Assembly: GCF_014633365.1 (NCBI RefSeq)
Contig: NC_068351.1
Coordinates: 5,814,879 to 5,878,878 of the forward strand
DNA: 64,000 bases
Origin: Diospyros lotus
Lineage: Eukaryota; Streptophyta; Magnoliopsida; Ericales; Ebenaceae
Direction of reading: 5' to 3'
The position numbers and the translations under genes are program-made. Shown here piece after piece: positions 27,151 through 37,510 of the stretch. Below the pieces are notes generated by a model. It had not been told where the DNA came from. It was given only the letters and a program-made list of their open reading frames with translations, and ran no database searches. Each line of letters starts with the position of its first letter. Within the stretch, counting starts at the first letter, position 1.

Positions 27151-30100
27151 CTGCTAGCAATATTGGATTAAATTGATGTAATGATTATAAAATTTATCTA
27201 AAAATAAAACTATAATTTTTAAACAATAATTTATTTTTAGGACTATTGAATAATTTGGAAAAATCCCATGGCTAAGAAAAGAAAAAAAGGATAAAAATAA
27301 CAATTTTAATAAAAACAAATCGGTCTTTGTAGGGCCATAACACCCTGCCCGGGTTTTGTGGGGCCATGAAACCTGATTTTTTTAATAAAAATGTATTTTT
27401 TGATCTTTTTTTTTTTTTGGCCATGGCATATTTCAAAGTTACCCACTAAAAAATAATGTATTTTTACCTTTTTTGACTTAATTAAATTTATAATTCACAA
27501 GAAATAACAATAGAATGATAATAAAACATAATCAATACATGATTAAGTGTTCTAACTACTAACAACCTTGGATAAATTGATATAATGATTATAAAATTTA
27601 TCCTAAAATAAAAGTATAATTTTTAAACAAAAATTTATTTTTGGGACTATTGAATAACTTTGAAAAATCCCATGGCCAAGAAAAGAAAAAAAAAGGATAA
27701 AACTAACAATTTTAATAAAAAAAATCGGGCTTTGTGGGGCCACAAAGCTCGGCCCGGATTTTGTGGGGCCATGAAACCTGATTTTTTAATAAAAATAAAT
27801 TTTTTAATCTTTTTTTTTTTTTTGGCAATGGGATGTTTCAAAGTTACCCAATAAAGAATAATGTATTTTTATATTTTTTGACTTGATTAAATTTATAATT
27901 CACAGGAAATAAAAATGGAATGATAATAAAACACAACAAATACATGATTAAATGTTCTAACTACTAACAATATTGGATTAAATTGATGTAATGATTATAA
28001 AATTTATCTAAAAATAAATGTATAATTTTTAAATAATAATTTATTTTTGGGACTATTGAATAACTTGGCAAAATCCCATGGCCAAGAAAAGAAAAGAAAA
28101 ACGATAAAATAACCATTTTAATAAAAAAAATCGGGCTTTGTTGGGCTATGAAACATGATTTTTTAATAAAAATGGATTTTTTGATCTTTTTTTTTTTTTT
28201 TTTGGCTATGGGATTTTTCAAAGTTACCAAATAAAGAATAATGTATTTTTATATTTTTTGACTTGATTAAATTTATAATTCACAAGAAATAACAATGGAA
28301 TGATAATAAAACACAACCAATACATGATTAAGTGTTCTAACTACTAACAATATTGGATTAAATTGATGTAATTATTATAAAATTTAACCATAAATAAAAG
28401 TATAATTTTTAAACAATAATTTATTTTGGGACTATTGAATAACTTGGAAAAATCCCATGGCTAAGAAAAGAAAAAAAGGATAAAAATAACAATTTTATTA
28501 AAAAAATCGGGCTTTGTAGGGCCATAAAACCCTGCCCGGGTTTTGTGGGGCCATGAAACCTGATTTTTTTAATAAAAATGAATTTTTTGATCTTTTTTTT
28601 TTTTTTTGGCCATTACATATTTCAAAGTTACCCACTAAAAAATAATGTATTTTTACCTTTTTTGACTTGATTAAATTTTTAATTCACAAGAAATAACAAT
28701 GGAATGATAATAAAACATAATCAATACATGATTAGGTGTTCTAACTACTAACAACATTGGATTAAATTGATATAATGATTATAAAATTTATCCAAAAATA
28801 AAAGTATAATTTTAAAACAATAATTTATTTTTGCGACTATTGAACAACTTTAAAAAATCCCATGGCCAAGAAAAGAAAAAAAAGAGGATAAAAATAACAA
28901 TTTTAATAAAAAAAACTGGCTTTGTGGGGCCACAAAACTCGGACCGGGTTTTGTGGGCCCGGATTTTGTGGGGCCGTGAAACCTGATTTTTTAATAAAAA
29001 TGGATTTTTTAATCTTTTTTTTTTTTTTGCTATGGGATTTTTCAAAGTTACCCAATAAAGAATAATGTATTTTTATATTTTTTGACTTGATTAAATTTAT
29101 AATTCACAGGAAATAAAAATGGAATGATAATAAAACACAACAAATACATGATTAAATGTTCTAACTACTAACAATATTGGATTAAATTGATGTAATGATT
29201 ATAAAATTTATCTAAAAATAAAAGTATAATTTTTAAACAATAATTTATTTTTGGAACTATTGAATAACTTGGAAAAATCCATGGCCAAGAAAAGAAAAAA
29301 AAAAAGGATAAAAATAACCATTTTAATAAAAAAAATCGGGCTTTGTGGGGCCACAAAACCTGGCCCGGGTTTTGTGGGGCCATGAAACCTGATTTTTTAA
29401 TAAAAATGGATTTTTTGATCTTTTTTTTTGGGGGGGGGGCTATTTGATTTTTCAAAGTTACCCAATAAAGAATAATGTATTTTTATAATTTTTGACTTGA
29501 TTAAATTTATAATTCACAAGAAATAACAATGGAATGATAATAAAACACAACCAATACATGATTAAGTGTTCTAACTACTAACAATATTAGATTAAATTGA
29601 TGTAATAATTATAAAATTTATCCAAAAATAAAAGTATAATTTTTAAACAATAATTTATTTTTAGGACTATTGAATAATTTGGAAAAATCCCATGGCTAAG
29701 AAAAGAAAAAAAGGATGAAAAGAACAATTTTAATAAAAACAAATCGATCTTTGTAGGGCCATAACACCCGGCCCGGGTTTTGTGGGGCCATGAAACCTGA
29801 TTATTTTTTGATCTTTTTTTTTTTTTTTTTGGCCATGGCATATTTCAAAGTTACCCACTAAAAAATAATGTATTTTTACCTTTTTTGACTTGATTAAATT
29901 TATAATTCACAAGAAATAACAATGGAATGATAATAAAACATAATCAATACATGATTAAGTGTTCTAACTACTAACAACCTTGGATTAAATTGATATAATG
30001 ATTATAAAATTTATCCAAAAATAAAAGTATAATTTTTAAACAATAATTTATTTTCGAGACTATTGAATAATTTTGAAAAATCCCATGGCCAAGAAAAGAA

Positions 30101-33100
30101 AAAAAAGAGGATAAAAATAACAATTTTAATAAAAAAAATCGGGCTTTGTGGGGCCACAAAGCTCGGCCCAGGTTTTGTGGGCCCGGATTTGGTGGGGCCA
30201 TGAAACCTAATTTTTTAATAAAAATGAATTTTTTAATCTTTTTTTTTTTTTTTGGCAATGGTATTTTTCAAAGTTACCCAATAAAGAATAATGTATTTTT
30301 ATATTTTTTGACTTGATTAAATTTATAATTCACAGGAAATAAAAATGGAATGATAATAAAACACAACAAATACATGATTAAGTGTTCTAACTACTAACAA
30401 TATTGGATTAAATTGATGTAATGATTATAAAATTTATCCATAAATAAAAGTATAATTTTTAAACAATAATTTATTTTTGGGAGTATTGAATAACTTGGAA
30501 AAATCCCATGGCTAAGAAAAGAAAAAATGATAAAAATAACAATTTTAATAAAAAAAATCGGGCTTTGTGGGGCCATAAAACCCGGTCCGGGTTCTGTGGG
30601 GCCATGAAACCTGATTTTTTTAATAAAAATATATTTTTTGATCTTTTTTTTTTTTTTTGGCCATGGCATATTTCAAAGTTACCCACTAAAAAATAATGTA
30701 TTTTTACCTTTTTTGACTTGATTAAATTTATAATTCACAAGAAATAACAATGGAATGATAATTAATAAAACATAATCAATACATGATTAAGTGTTCTAAC
30801 TACTAACAACATTGGATTAAATTGATATAATGATTATAAAATTTATCCAAAAATAAAAGTATAATTTTTAAACAATAATTTATTTTTGGAACTATTGAAT
30901 AAATTTTAAAAATTCCATGGCCAAGAAAAGAAAAGAAAGGATAAAAATAACCATTTTAATAAAAAAAATCGGGCTTTGTGGGGTCACAAAACCCGGCCCG
31001 GGTTTTGTGGGGACATGAAACTTGATTTTTTAATAAAAATGAATTTTTTGATCCTTTTGTTTTTTGTTTTTGGGGCCATGGGATTTTTCAAAGTTACCGA
31101 ATAAAGAGTAATGTATTTTACATTTTTTGACTTGATTAAATTTATAATTCACAAGAAATAACAATGGAATGATAATAAAACACAATCAATACATGATTAA
31201 ATGTTCTAACTACTAACAATATTGGATTAAATTGATGTAATGATTATAAAATTTATCTAAAAATAAAAGTATAATTTTTAAACAATAATTTATTTTTGGG
31301 ACTATTGAATAACTTGGCAAAATCCCATGGCCAAGAAAAGAAAAGAAAAAGGATAAAAATAACCATTTTAATAAAAAAAAATATCGGGCTTTGTGGGGCC
31401 ACAAAACCCGGCCCAAGTTTTGTGAGGCCATGAAATCTGATTTTTTAATAAAAATGGATTTTTTGATTTTTTTTTTCTGGGCCATGGGAATTTTCAAACT
31501 TACCCAATAAAAAATAATGTATTTTTACCTTTTTTGACTTGATTAAATTTATAATTCGCAAGAAATAACAATGGAATGATAATAAAATACAACCTTTACA
31601 TGATTGAGGGTGCGTTTGATTGCATTACCTAGAATTTAATTCTATGTAATATTTCCTAGAAAACAAAAACCATCTGACCCCCTTAGAAAATGAATTCCAT
31701 GAAAAGAAATTTTAAATGATTGTACCATACATATTTTTCCATGGAAAAATTAAGAGTGTTTGATTGTTTTCCATCGAAAATATGTAATAATTACATATTT
31801 TTCATGGAAAATATGTGCAATCAAACACATTCTAAGTGTTCTAACTACTAACAACATCGGATTGAATTGATGTAATGATTATAAAATTTATCCAAAAATA
31901 AAAGTATAATTTTTAAAGAATAATTTATTTTTGAGACTATTGAATAACTTGGAAAAATCCATGGCCAAGAAAAGAAAAAAAATGATAAAAATAACCATTT
32001 TAATAAAAAAAAATTGGGCTTTGTGGGGCCACAAAACCCGGCCCGGGTTTTGTGGGCCCGAGTTTTGTGGGGTCATGAAACCTGATTTTTTAATAAAAAT
32101 GAATTTTTTTGATCTGTTTTTTTTTGGGGGGGGGCCATGGAATTTTTCAAAGTTACCCAATAAAGAATAATGTATTTTTATATTTTTTTTACTTGATTAA
32201 ATTTATAATTCACAAGAAATAACATTGGAATGATAATAAAACACAACCAATACATGATAAGTGTTCTAACTACTAACAATATTGGATTAAATTGATGTAA
32301 TGATTATAAAATTTATCCAAAAATAAAAGTATAATTTTTAAACAATAATTTATTTTTGGGACTATTGAATAACTTGAAAAAATCTCATGGCTAAGAAAAG
32401 AAAAAAAGGATAAAAATAACAATTTTAAGAAAAAAAATCGGGCTTTGTAGGGCCATAAAACCTGGCCCGAGTTTTGTGGGGCTATAAAAGCTGATTTTTT
32501 AATAAAAATGGATTTTTTGATCTTTTTGTTTTTGCCATGGGATTTTTTAAAGTTACTCAATAAAAAATGATGTCTTTTTACATTTTTTGGCTTGATTGAA
32601 TTTGTAATTCACAATAAATAATAATGGAATGATAATAAAACACACACAACCACTACATGTTTAAGTGTTCTAACTACTAACAACATTGGATTAAATTGAT
32701 GTGATGATTATAAAATTTATCCAAAAATATAAGTATAATTTTTAAACATTAATTTATTTTTGGGACTGTTGCATAACTTGAAAAATTTCCATGGCGAAAA
32801 AAAGAAAAAAAATAGGATAAAAAAACTATTTTAATAAAAGAAATCGGGATTTGTGATGCCACAAAGCCTGACCCGAGTTTTGTGGGGCTACAAAACTTGA
32901 TTTTTTTAATGAAAATTGATTTTTTGATCTTCTTTTTTTTGTTTTTGGTCCATGGGATTTTTCATAGTTACCCAATAAAAATTATATATTTTTACATTTT
33001 TTGGCTTAATTGGATTTATAATTCACAATAAACAACAATGGAATGATAATAAAACACAACCAATACATGATTAAGTGTTCTAACCACTAATAACATTGGA

Positions 33101-33241
33101 TTAAATTGATATAATGATTATAAAATTTACCCAAAAATACAAGTATAATTTTTAAACAATAATTTCTTTTATGTACTATTGGATAACTTTAAAAAATCCC
33201 ATGGCCAAGAAAAGAAAAAAGAGATCAAAAAAATTATTTTA
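27151..33241. repeat. Diverged right edge of the satellite array
   Basis: Monomers here no longer follow a clear higher-order order and accumulate private substitutions and indels toward the right. One monomer (around 28131-28155) has lost the whole palindromic core, and a MITE sits at 31608-31832. The last monomer stops mid-unit close to 33241, just after the A-rich tract that follows ccatggcc. Increasing decay toward an edge is what is known for satellite arrays homogenised by unequal exchange from within. Confidence 0.85.
31608..31832. mobile_element. Tourist-like MITE (PIF/Harbinger type) inserted in the satellite
   Basis: This 225-bp block interrupts a monomer at catgat/taagtgttct. Its ends are imperfect terminal inverted repeats, GGGTGCGTTTGATTGCA on the left and the complement of GAATGTGTTTGATTGCA on the right (14 of 17 positions match). 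It is flanked by tga (31605-31607) and taa (31833-31835); the uninterrupted monomer has taa there, so the target duplication is TAA with the left copy mutated. A 3-bp TAA/TTA duplication is known for PIF/Harbinger elements. Inside is an 18-bp perfect palindrome at 31733-31750. There is no coding capacity. Confidence 0.85.
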
Positions 33242-33790
33242 AGAATAATTGAATCACAATTTTTTAATTTTTTGATAATACATATATTTTTTCAATTTTT
33301 TTTATTTAATCCATTTTATTTATTGTATATGTAATATTATTACATATATATTTAATAATAAAAAAATGAAGGGAGGGAACCGAGCGCGGGTTCAAGACTC
33401 AACTAGTTATTAAATTTTTAAAAAAATAATTATTATTAAAAATAATAGAATTTATTTGAAAATATTAATAATTTAATAGTTGAAAATTTATTATTATAAT
33501 TAAGATTTGTAATTATTATTACAATTGAAAAATAATATAAGAATCATTGAATAACAATTTTTCAGTTATTTATTTAATAATACATATATATTTAAAATTT
33601 TCAATTATTATTATTTAATTAATTTTATTTATATGTAACAATACATATATATTTAATAATAAAAAAGAGATGAGGGACTCACCGTGGGTTCAAAATTCAC
33701 CCAATTATTAAATTATTAAAAAATAAGAATTCATGTTGAGAAATAATAATAATATTTTAATAATTAAAAATTTATTATTATAATTATGAG
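33241..33790. repeat. AT-rich ~300-bp segment duplicated in tandem at the array boundary
   Basis: Copy one starts near 33241 (aagaataattgaatcacaa) and copy two near 33538 (ataagaatcattgaataac). Both continue with a tacatatata-rich part, a short GC-richer piece containing gcgggttcaa (near 33390) or gtgggttcaa (near 33685), then ttattattataatta. The copies are diverged. No open frame or known element was recognised. Confidence 0.7.
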
Positions 33791-34174
33791 GGGTTTCTCG
33801 GGCTTCTTTGTGGGGTATAATAGAAATTCAACTTTTCTGTTTGTTTTGTATTGAGAGTAGTTTGGTAATATATTGTCTTTATTTTTATTCTTAATTTTTA
33901 ATTAAAGTGGAGAGTTGAAAAGTCAAAGATTGGGGTGAAAGTGATAAAGTGACTATTTTTTGCAACTATTTGTTTGTAGGGGGTAAAAACGTTTTTTTGT
34001 CAAAAAGGGGTTAAAAACGAATTTTCTATTTGTGGGGGGTTACTTTTTGCAATTTCCACCTTTTTGTTAGGCTTCCCTTTGTTCATTTTTTTAGTGATTT
34101 GAAATGGAAGATTTAATTTTATATAAAAGTTTTACAATGTAATAACGGTTGTACATCGATCGTATACACAAATG
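33791..34174. other. Intergenic, upstream of the protease gene
   Basis: AT-rich single-copy-looking sequence. Two short similar phrases, gtaaaaacg and ttaaaaacg, lie near 33983-34020. The phrase tcgggcttctttgtgggg near 33800 resembles the satellite core with a short insertion. No gene is seen. Confidence 0.5.
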
Positions 34175-34182
34175 TATATAAG
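34175..34182 (+). promoter_or_regulatory. Candidate TATA box of the aspartic protease gene
   Basis: TATATAAG lies 133 bp before the first in-frame ATG (34308), a plausible distance for a 5' leader of about 100 nt. A second candidate, tatataaaag, lies near 34120. The leader from the first candidate would contain a short upstream frame starting at 34259 (atggtggcg) and ending before the main ATG. Confidence 0.5.
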
Positions 34183-34307
34183 TATCATTATTGATGGATG
34201 GATTAATTTTGTATAAAATTCATTCCCTTTGATTTCTGTACAACTGGCTATTTGATCAATGGTGGCGCAAGGGAAGATAAGAAGATAAAAGAAGACAATT
34301 GGCCTTG

Positions 34308-35735
34308 ATGTCACCTCATTCATCACAAAGCTCAAACATCTCCATGGCGATGGCTGCACCTTTTCTTCTCTTGCTTCCCTTTCTCCTCTCCATTCTCCTC
34401 CTCACCTCAGCTTCTCCCTCCACAGACGTCAAACCACCCGCAGCCACCATAACCCTTCCTCTCTCACCACTCACCAAATCCCATCACAAAAACCCATTGC
34501 AGAGGCTCAACCACCTCGCCTCTTTATCCATAGCCAGAGCCCACCACCTCAAGCACCGCCACGAAAACCATTCTTCCCCAACCAAAGCACATCTCTTGGC
34601 TCGTGGCTATGGCGGCTACTCGCTCTCTCTCAGCTTCGGCACGCCGCCACAGACCCTTCCTTTCATCATGGACACAGGCAGCAGCCTCGTTTGGTTCCCA
34701 TGCACCCATCGCTACGTTTGCAACCAATGCAACTTCGAAAACGTAAACCCCGCAAAAATTCCAACTTATATTCCCAAGTTGTCGTCATCGGTGAAGATTT
34801 TGTCGTGTAAAAACCCAAAATGCCGGTGGGTTTTCGGCGACGTTGCCCCTTTAAACTGTACAACTGAGACATGTCCGCCGTATGGGCTTGAATACGGGTC
34901 CGGATCCACTTCGGGTCTTCTTCTCTCCGAAACTCTTCGATTCCCTGATAAGGCCGTGAAAGGTTTCGTCGTTGGATGCTCTGTTTTCTCGAGCAATCAG
35001 CCTTCCGGCATTGCCGGATTCGGGCGCGGCCCTGAGTCGCTGCCGGCGCAGATGGGTCTCAAGAAGTTCTCGTACTGTCTCCAGTCACATGATTTCGATG
35101 ACAAGCCTAAGAGCAGTGAAATGGTTTTGACCGGGAGATCTGATTCCGGCGACGGGGAGACCAGTGGCTTGAGTTACACCAGATTTATCAAGAACAAAGC
35201 AGCGTCAAACTCGGCATTTCAGGAATACTATTACGTAAACCTCCGGAAAATTTCCGTCGGTGGCAAACACTTGAAGGTTCCGTACAGGTTTCTGGTCCCA
35301 GGATCCGACGGCAACGGCGGGACCATGGTGGATTCCGGCACCACCTTCACGTTCATGGAGAAGAAGGTGTTCGAAGTGGTGGCCCAGGAGTTCACAAAGC
35401 AAATGGCGAACTATAGCCGCGCGACTGACGTTGAAAAGAAGACAGGATTAAGGCCGTGTTATAAGTTTTCCGAGGAAAAATCGGTGAAGTATTCGGAACT
35501 GGTTTTTCATTTTAAAGGTGGAGCAGAAATGGCGCTGCCGGCGGCTGACTATTTTTCAATCGTGGATGGGCTTGGGGCCGTGTGTCTGACGATCGTGACC
35601 GACGACGACCCTGATGCGCCGGAGTTGGCGGGAGGGCCGTCGATAATTTTGGGAAATTACCAGCAACAAAATATTTACTTGGAGTATGATCTGGAGAAAG
35701 AGAGATTAGGGTTTCGTAAACAAATTTGTAGATGA
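34308..35735 (+). CDS. Secreted aspartic protease, nepenthesin-like (pepsin family A1), intronless
   Basis: Encodes 475 residues. The protein begins with a short polar stretch and a strongly hydrophobic leucine-rich segment (about residues 18-36) that reads as a signal peptide, then a basic His/Lys-rich propeptide (about 60-100). The first catalytic motif DTGSS is near residue 122, the flap Tyr follows in YGSGS, and the second catalytic motif DSGTT is near residue 342. The Cys-rich stretch between DTGSS and the flap (CTHRYVCNQC and following) is the insertion typical of plant nepenthesin-type enzymes, and the C-terminal LGNYQQQN matches the family. It should hydrolyse peptide bonds at acid pH in the secretory route, apoplast or vacuole; the natural substrate cannot be told. 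It most resembles the group annotated in Arabidopsis as probable aspartyl proteases such as At4g16563 (from memory). 34308 is the first in-frame ATG; the ATGs at 34344 and 34350 put the hydrophobic segment right at the N terminus, and 34350 has the better start context. All key residues are present, with no frameshift. Confidence 0.93.
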   Translation: MSPHSSQSSNISMAMAAPFLLLLPFLLSILLLTSASPSTDVKPPAATITLPLSPLTKSHHKNPLQRLNHLASLSIARAHHLKHRHENHSSPTKAHLLARGYGGYSLSLSFGTPPQTLPFIMDTGSSLVWFPCTHRYVCNQCNFENVNPAKIPTYIPKLSSSVKILSCKNPKCRWVFGDVAPLNCTTETCPPYGLEYGSGSTSGLLLSETLRFPDKAVKGFVVGCSVFSSNQPSGIAGFGRGPESLPAQMGLKKFSYCLQSHDFDDKPKSSEMVLTGRSDSGDGETSGLSYTRFIKNKAASNSAFQEYYYVNLRKISVGGKHLKVPYRFLVPGSDGNGGTMVDSGTTFTFMEKKVFEVVAQEFTKQMANYSRATDVEKKTGLRPCYKFSEEKSVKYSELVFHFKGGAEMALPAADYFSIVDGLGAVCLTIVTDDDPDAPELAGGPSIILGNYQQQNIYLEYDLEKERLGFRKQICR

Positions 35736-35780
35736 GACGATGGGTTTGTCCGGACGGTGGTCGTGCAGAAGAGAAGTTTG

Positions 35781-35803
35781 ATTATTATTATTATTATTAT
35801 TAT
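35781..35803. repeat. (ATT)n microsatellite in the 3' flank of the protease gene
   Basis: About seven and a half ATT units begin 45 bp after the stop codon, probably inside the 3' untranslated region. A short AGCC tetranucleotide repeat follows at 35855-35871. Confidence 0.85.
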
Positions 35804-37048
35804 GAAATTTTATTTTATATGAGATGATTACTTTTACTTGGTAATTTAATTATTAGCCAGCCAGCCAGCCAGGCGGCCAGGTTCAACGTTTTGGGGGTTG
35901 CTTTTTGAAGCCCAACTGGCAAATTGGCAGCCGCCCAATCACACATCTGCCTTTTCCTTTTATCTTTTATTATGTATGGAAAGCTCTTCCGTCGCGTTGC
36001 TTTGTTTGAGAGTCTCATCATTCATTCGCTTTTCGCAAATACTGTTTTGACTTTATGTGCTGTTTATTATCAATGAGCAGAAAATCATCATTCATTATTT
36101 ATATTTTTATTATTTATTATATAATGAATAATTATTAATAATCTTTTAATTTTCAATATAAAAAATATGATACAAAATCTTAAATTTTTATATTTAAATA
36201 GTATTTCTCTAATCGCTTTCAGTCTTTTCACTAATGGCTAAAAGCATCCCATCTTTCCATACGTAACTATGTAAAAGGTAAAGGAAAAAAAAAAAAAAAC
36301 ATGGTTGTTAAATTTTCAATTCAATTTCTATGATTTTATGAGCCAAAAATTAAAATCTCTAAATAATTCAACGTCCATATAAAATTTAAATTATAATAAA
36401 ATCGGAATAAATCCCTATTTAACTAGATAAAATCAATAGAATTCCGAGTTAGACAATAATTTTACTAATTTTAGTTTTCTTATATAAAAAAGTTAATTTT
36501 TTTTATCTCCAACTAGCATAGTATTAATTCTAATTCGAGGGATACCCTCTACCTCTGCTAACCCTTATCTCTCTCAAGCACATTCATCACAACCTTTTAT
36601 TGTTTCCCCTTATCACATGGCTACTCGATGTATCATCATTGATTCACAACTTCGATTGCTCAGTGCCGCTATATCAATTCACAAACACAAACTACTGGTT
36701 GAGTCGCTGTCAATTCACAAACACGAATTGATGTTTCTATACTCGCTTGCTAGATACCATCGTTTCCATGTAACACGAATCAATTCATAACTCCAATTGT
36801 TTGATACCATCATCGATAAAGGGATATGCAACTTCATATGTTTATTCTTTTGCAATTTTTTCATTTTTTTCTTTTTTTTTTTTTTGCAATTTCTTGATTG
36901 GATTCAATGATCCCTGTCCATTACAACTTTATTTGTTTCTTCTTCATCTGTCTTCATTAATTTGATTATTGTTAGTTTCTTTAATTTGAAAGTGAATTAT
37001 TATTAGTTTCTTTAAAGAATTGAATGTTTGTTAGAGTTTTTATTATAA
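35804..37048. other. Intergenic, no gene recognised
   Basis: AT-rich sequence with a moderately GC-richer part at about 35840-36020. Around 36690-36730 the phrase tcaattcacaaacac is repeated twice. Frames present are short and lack any familiar protein feature. Confidence 0.5.
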
Positions 37049-37258
37049 CTAGTTCTTTCCCCCGTGTGATGCACAGAAAATAAATTCACAAATAGAGACA
37101 TAAAAAATATATGAACTTTCAATAAATATTGAAAATATCATAATTTAGATTTATTAAATTATAAATATCATAAGAAATGAAATTTATAATAAGATTAAAT
37201 ATTACAAAATTTTAAAAACTCCTTTGAATACAACATTTGTGGTTGAGTTTGTTTGTTT

Positions 37259-37510
37259 TCATTCCTTATCACATATTAGTATCTTTAAATCATTTCAACT
37301 TGTAATTCTTGATACAACTACGTACAATTGACCATGACTGAATACTGATTTTTTCAAATAAAGTCCTACATGCAATAATGATTGCCCCTAACTTTTGTTG
37401 ATGGTCATAGCGTATAATACAATAAAAAAAAATTGTCTTCTCTGAAACTTGAACGACAATCTTGAATCCGATGGAGTCAATGACATCCTTGAAATGAAGA
37501 CCTTATGTCC
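37259..37510 (-). pseudogene. Fragment of Helitron PIF1-like helicase, C-terminal end
   Basis: About 80 codons on the - strand match the end of plant Helitron helicases: a [21 protein letters not shown] segment, FQRRQF, then AMTINKS, and finally the segment that in the 55299 element reads YLKKSVFSHGQLYV. A stop codon TAG at 37388-37390 replaces the usual Gln after TINKS. The similarity to the other Helitron breaks off abruptly near 37510, where tandem repeats start, so the gene was truncated by deletion or recombination. Confidence 0.85.

Larger units (their letters stand above)
1..33241. repeat. Tandem satellite array, ~410-bp monomer, higher-order organised
   Basis: About 80 head-to-tail monomers of roughly 408-422 bp fill this stretch, and the array continues left of the window. 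Every monomer starts with a recognisable junction (actactaaca), at for example 1, 418, 829, 1237, 1659, 2072, 2481, 2890, 3298, 3721, 4132 and 4541. Each carries a conserved ccatgg with an A-rich tract, a GC-rich palindromic core, a poly-T or poly-T/poly-G tract, then an AT-rich half. Monomers fall into at least five types: A has a duplicated palindrome arm, B has a poly-G tract, C has tgtagggccataaaatcc, D has attaaaaatgaatt, and E has ttttttgttttt. These recur in fixed order, giving higher-order repeats. No gene, RNA or transposase was seen inside. The many short - strand frames are by-products of the repetition. I do not recognise the family and cannot say whether it is centromeric, pericentromeric or subtelomeric. 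Confidence 0.97.

Noticed and set aside
5..32560. Dozens of - strand frames of 60-127 codons with recurring MAPQNPGRVLWPHKARF-like peptides
   Set aside because: They repeat because the satellite repeats. They shift frame whenever a T, A or G run changes length, have no consistent start or end, and match no protein family I know.
1..33241. CRISPR-like or IS-array interpretation of the regular repeats
   Set aside because: Repeats are about 410 bp with no unique spacers, and the rest of the window is clearly a plant nuclear genome.
33795..33825. tcgggcttctttgtgggg resembling the satellite core, as a possible ancestral monomer
   Set aside because: Only about 17 bases match and with an insertion; neighbouring monomer sequence is absent.
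34299..34307. Protease start at the TTG at 34299
   Set aside because: Plant nuclear genes start at ATG; the first in-frame ATG is at 34308.
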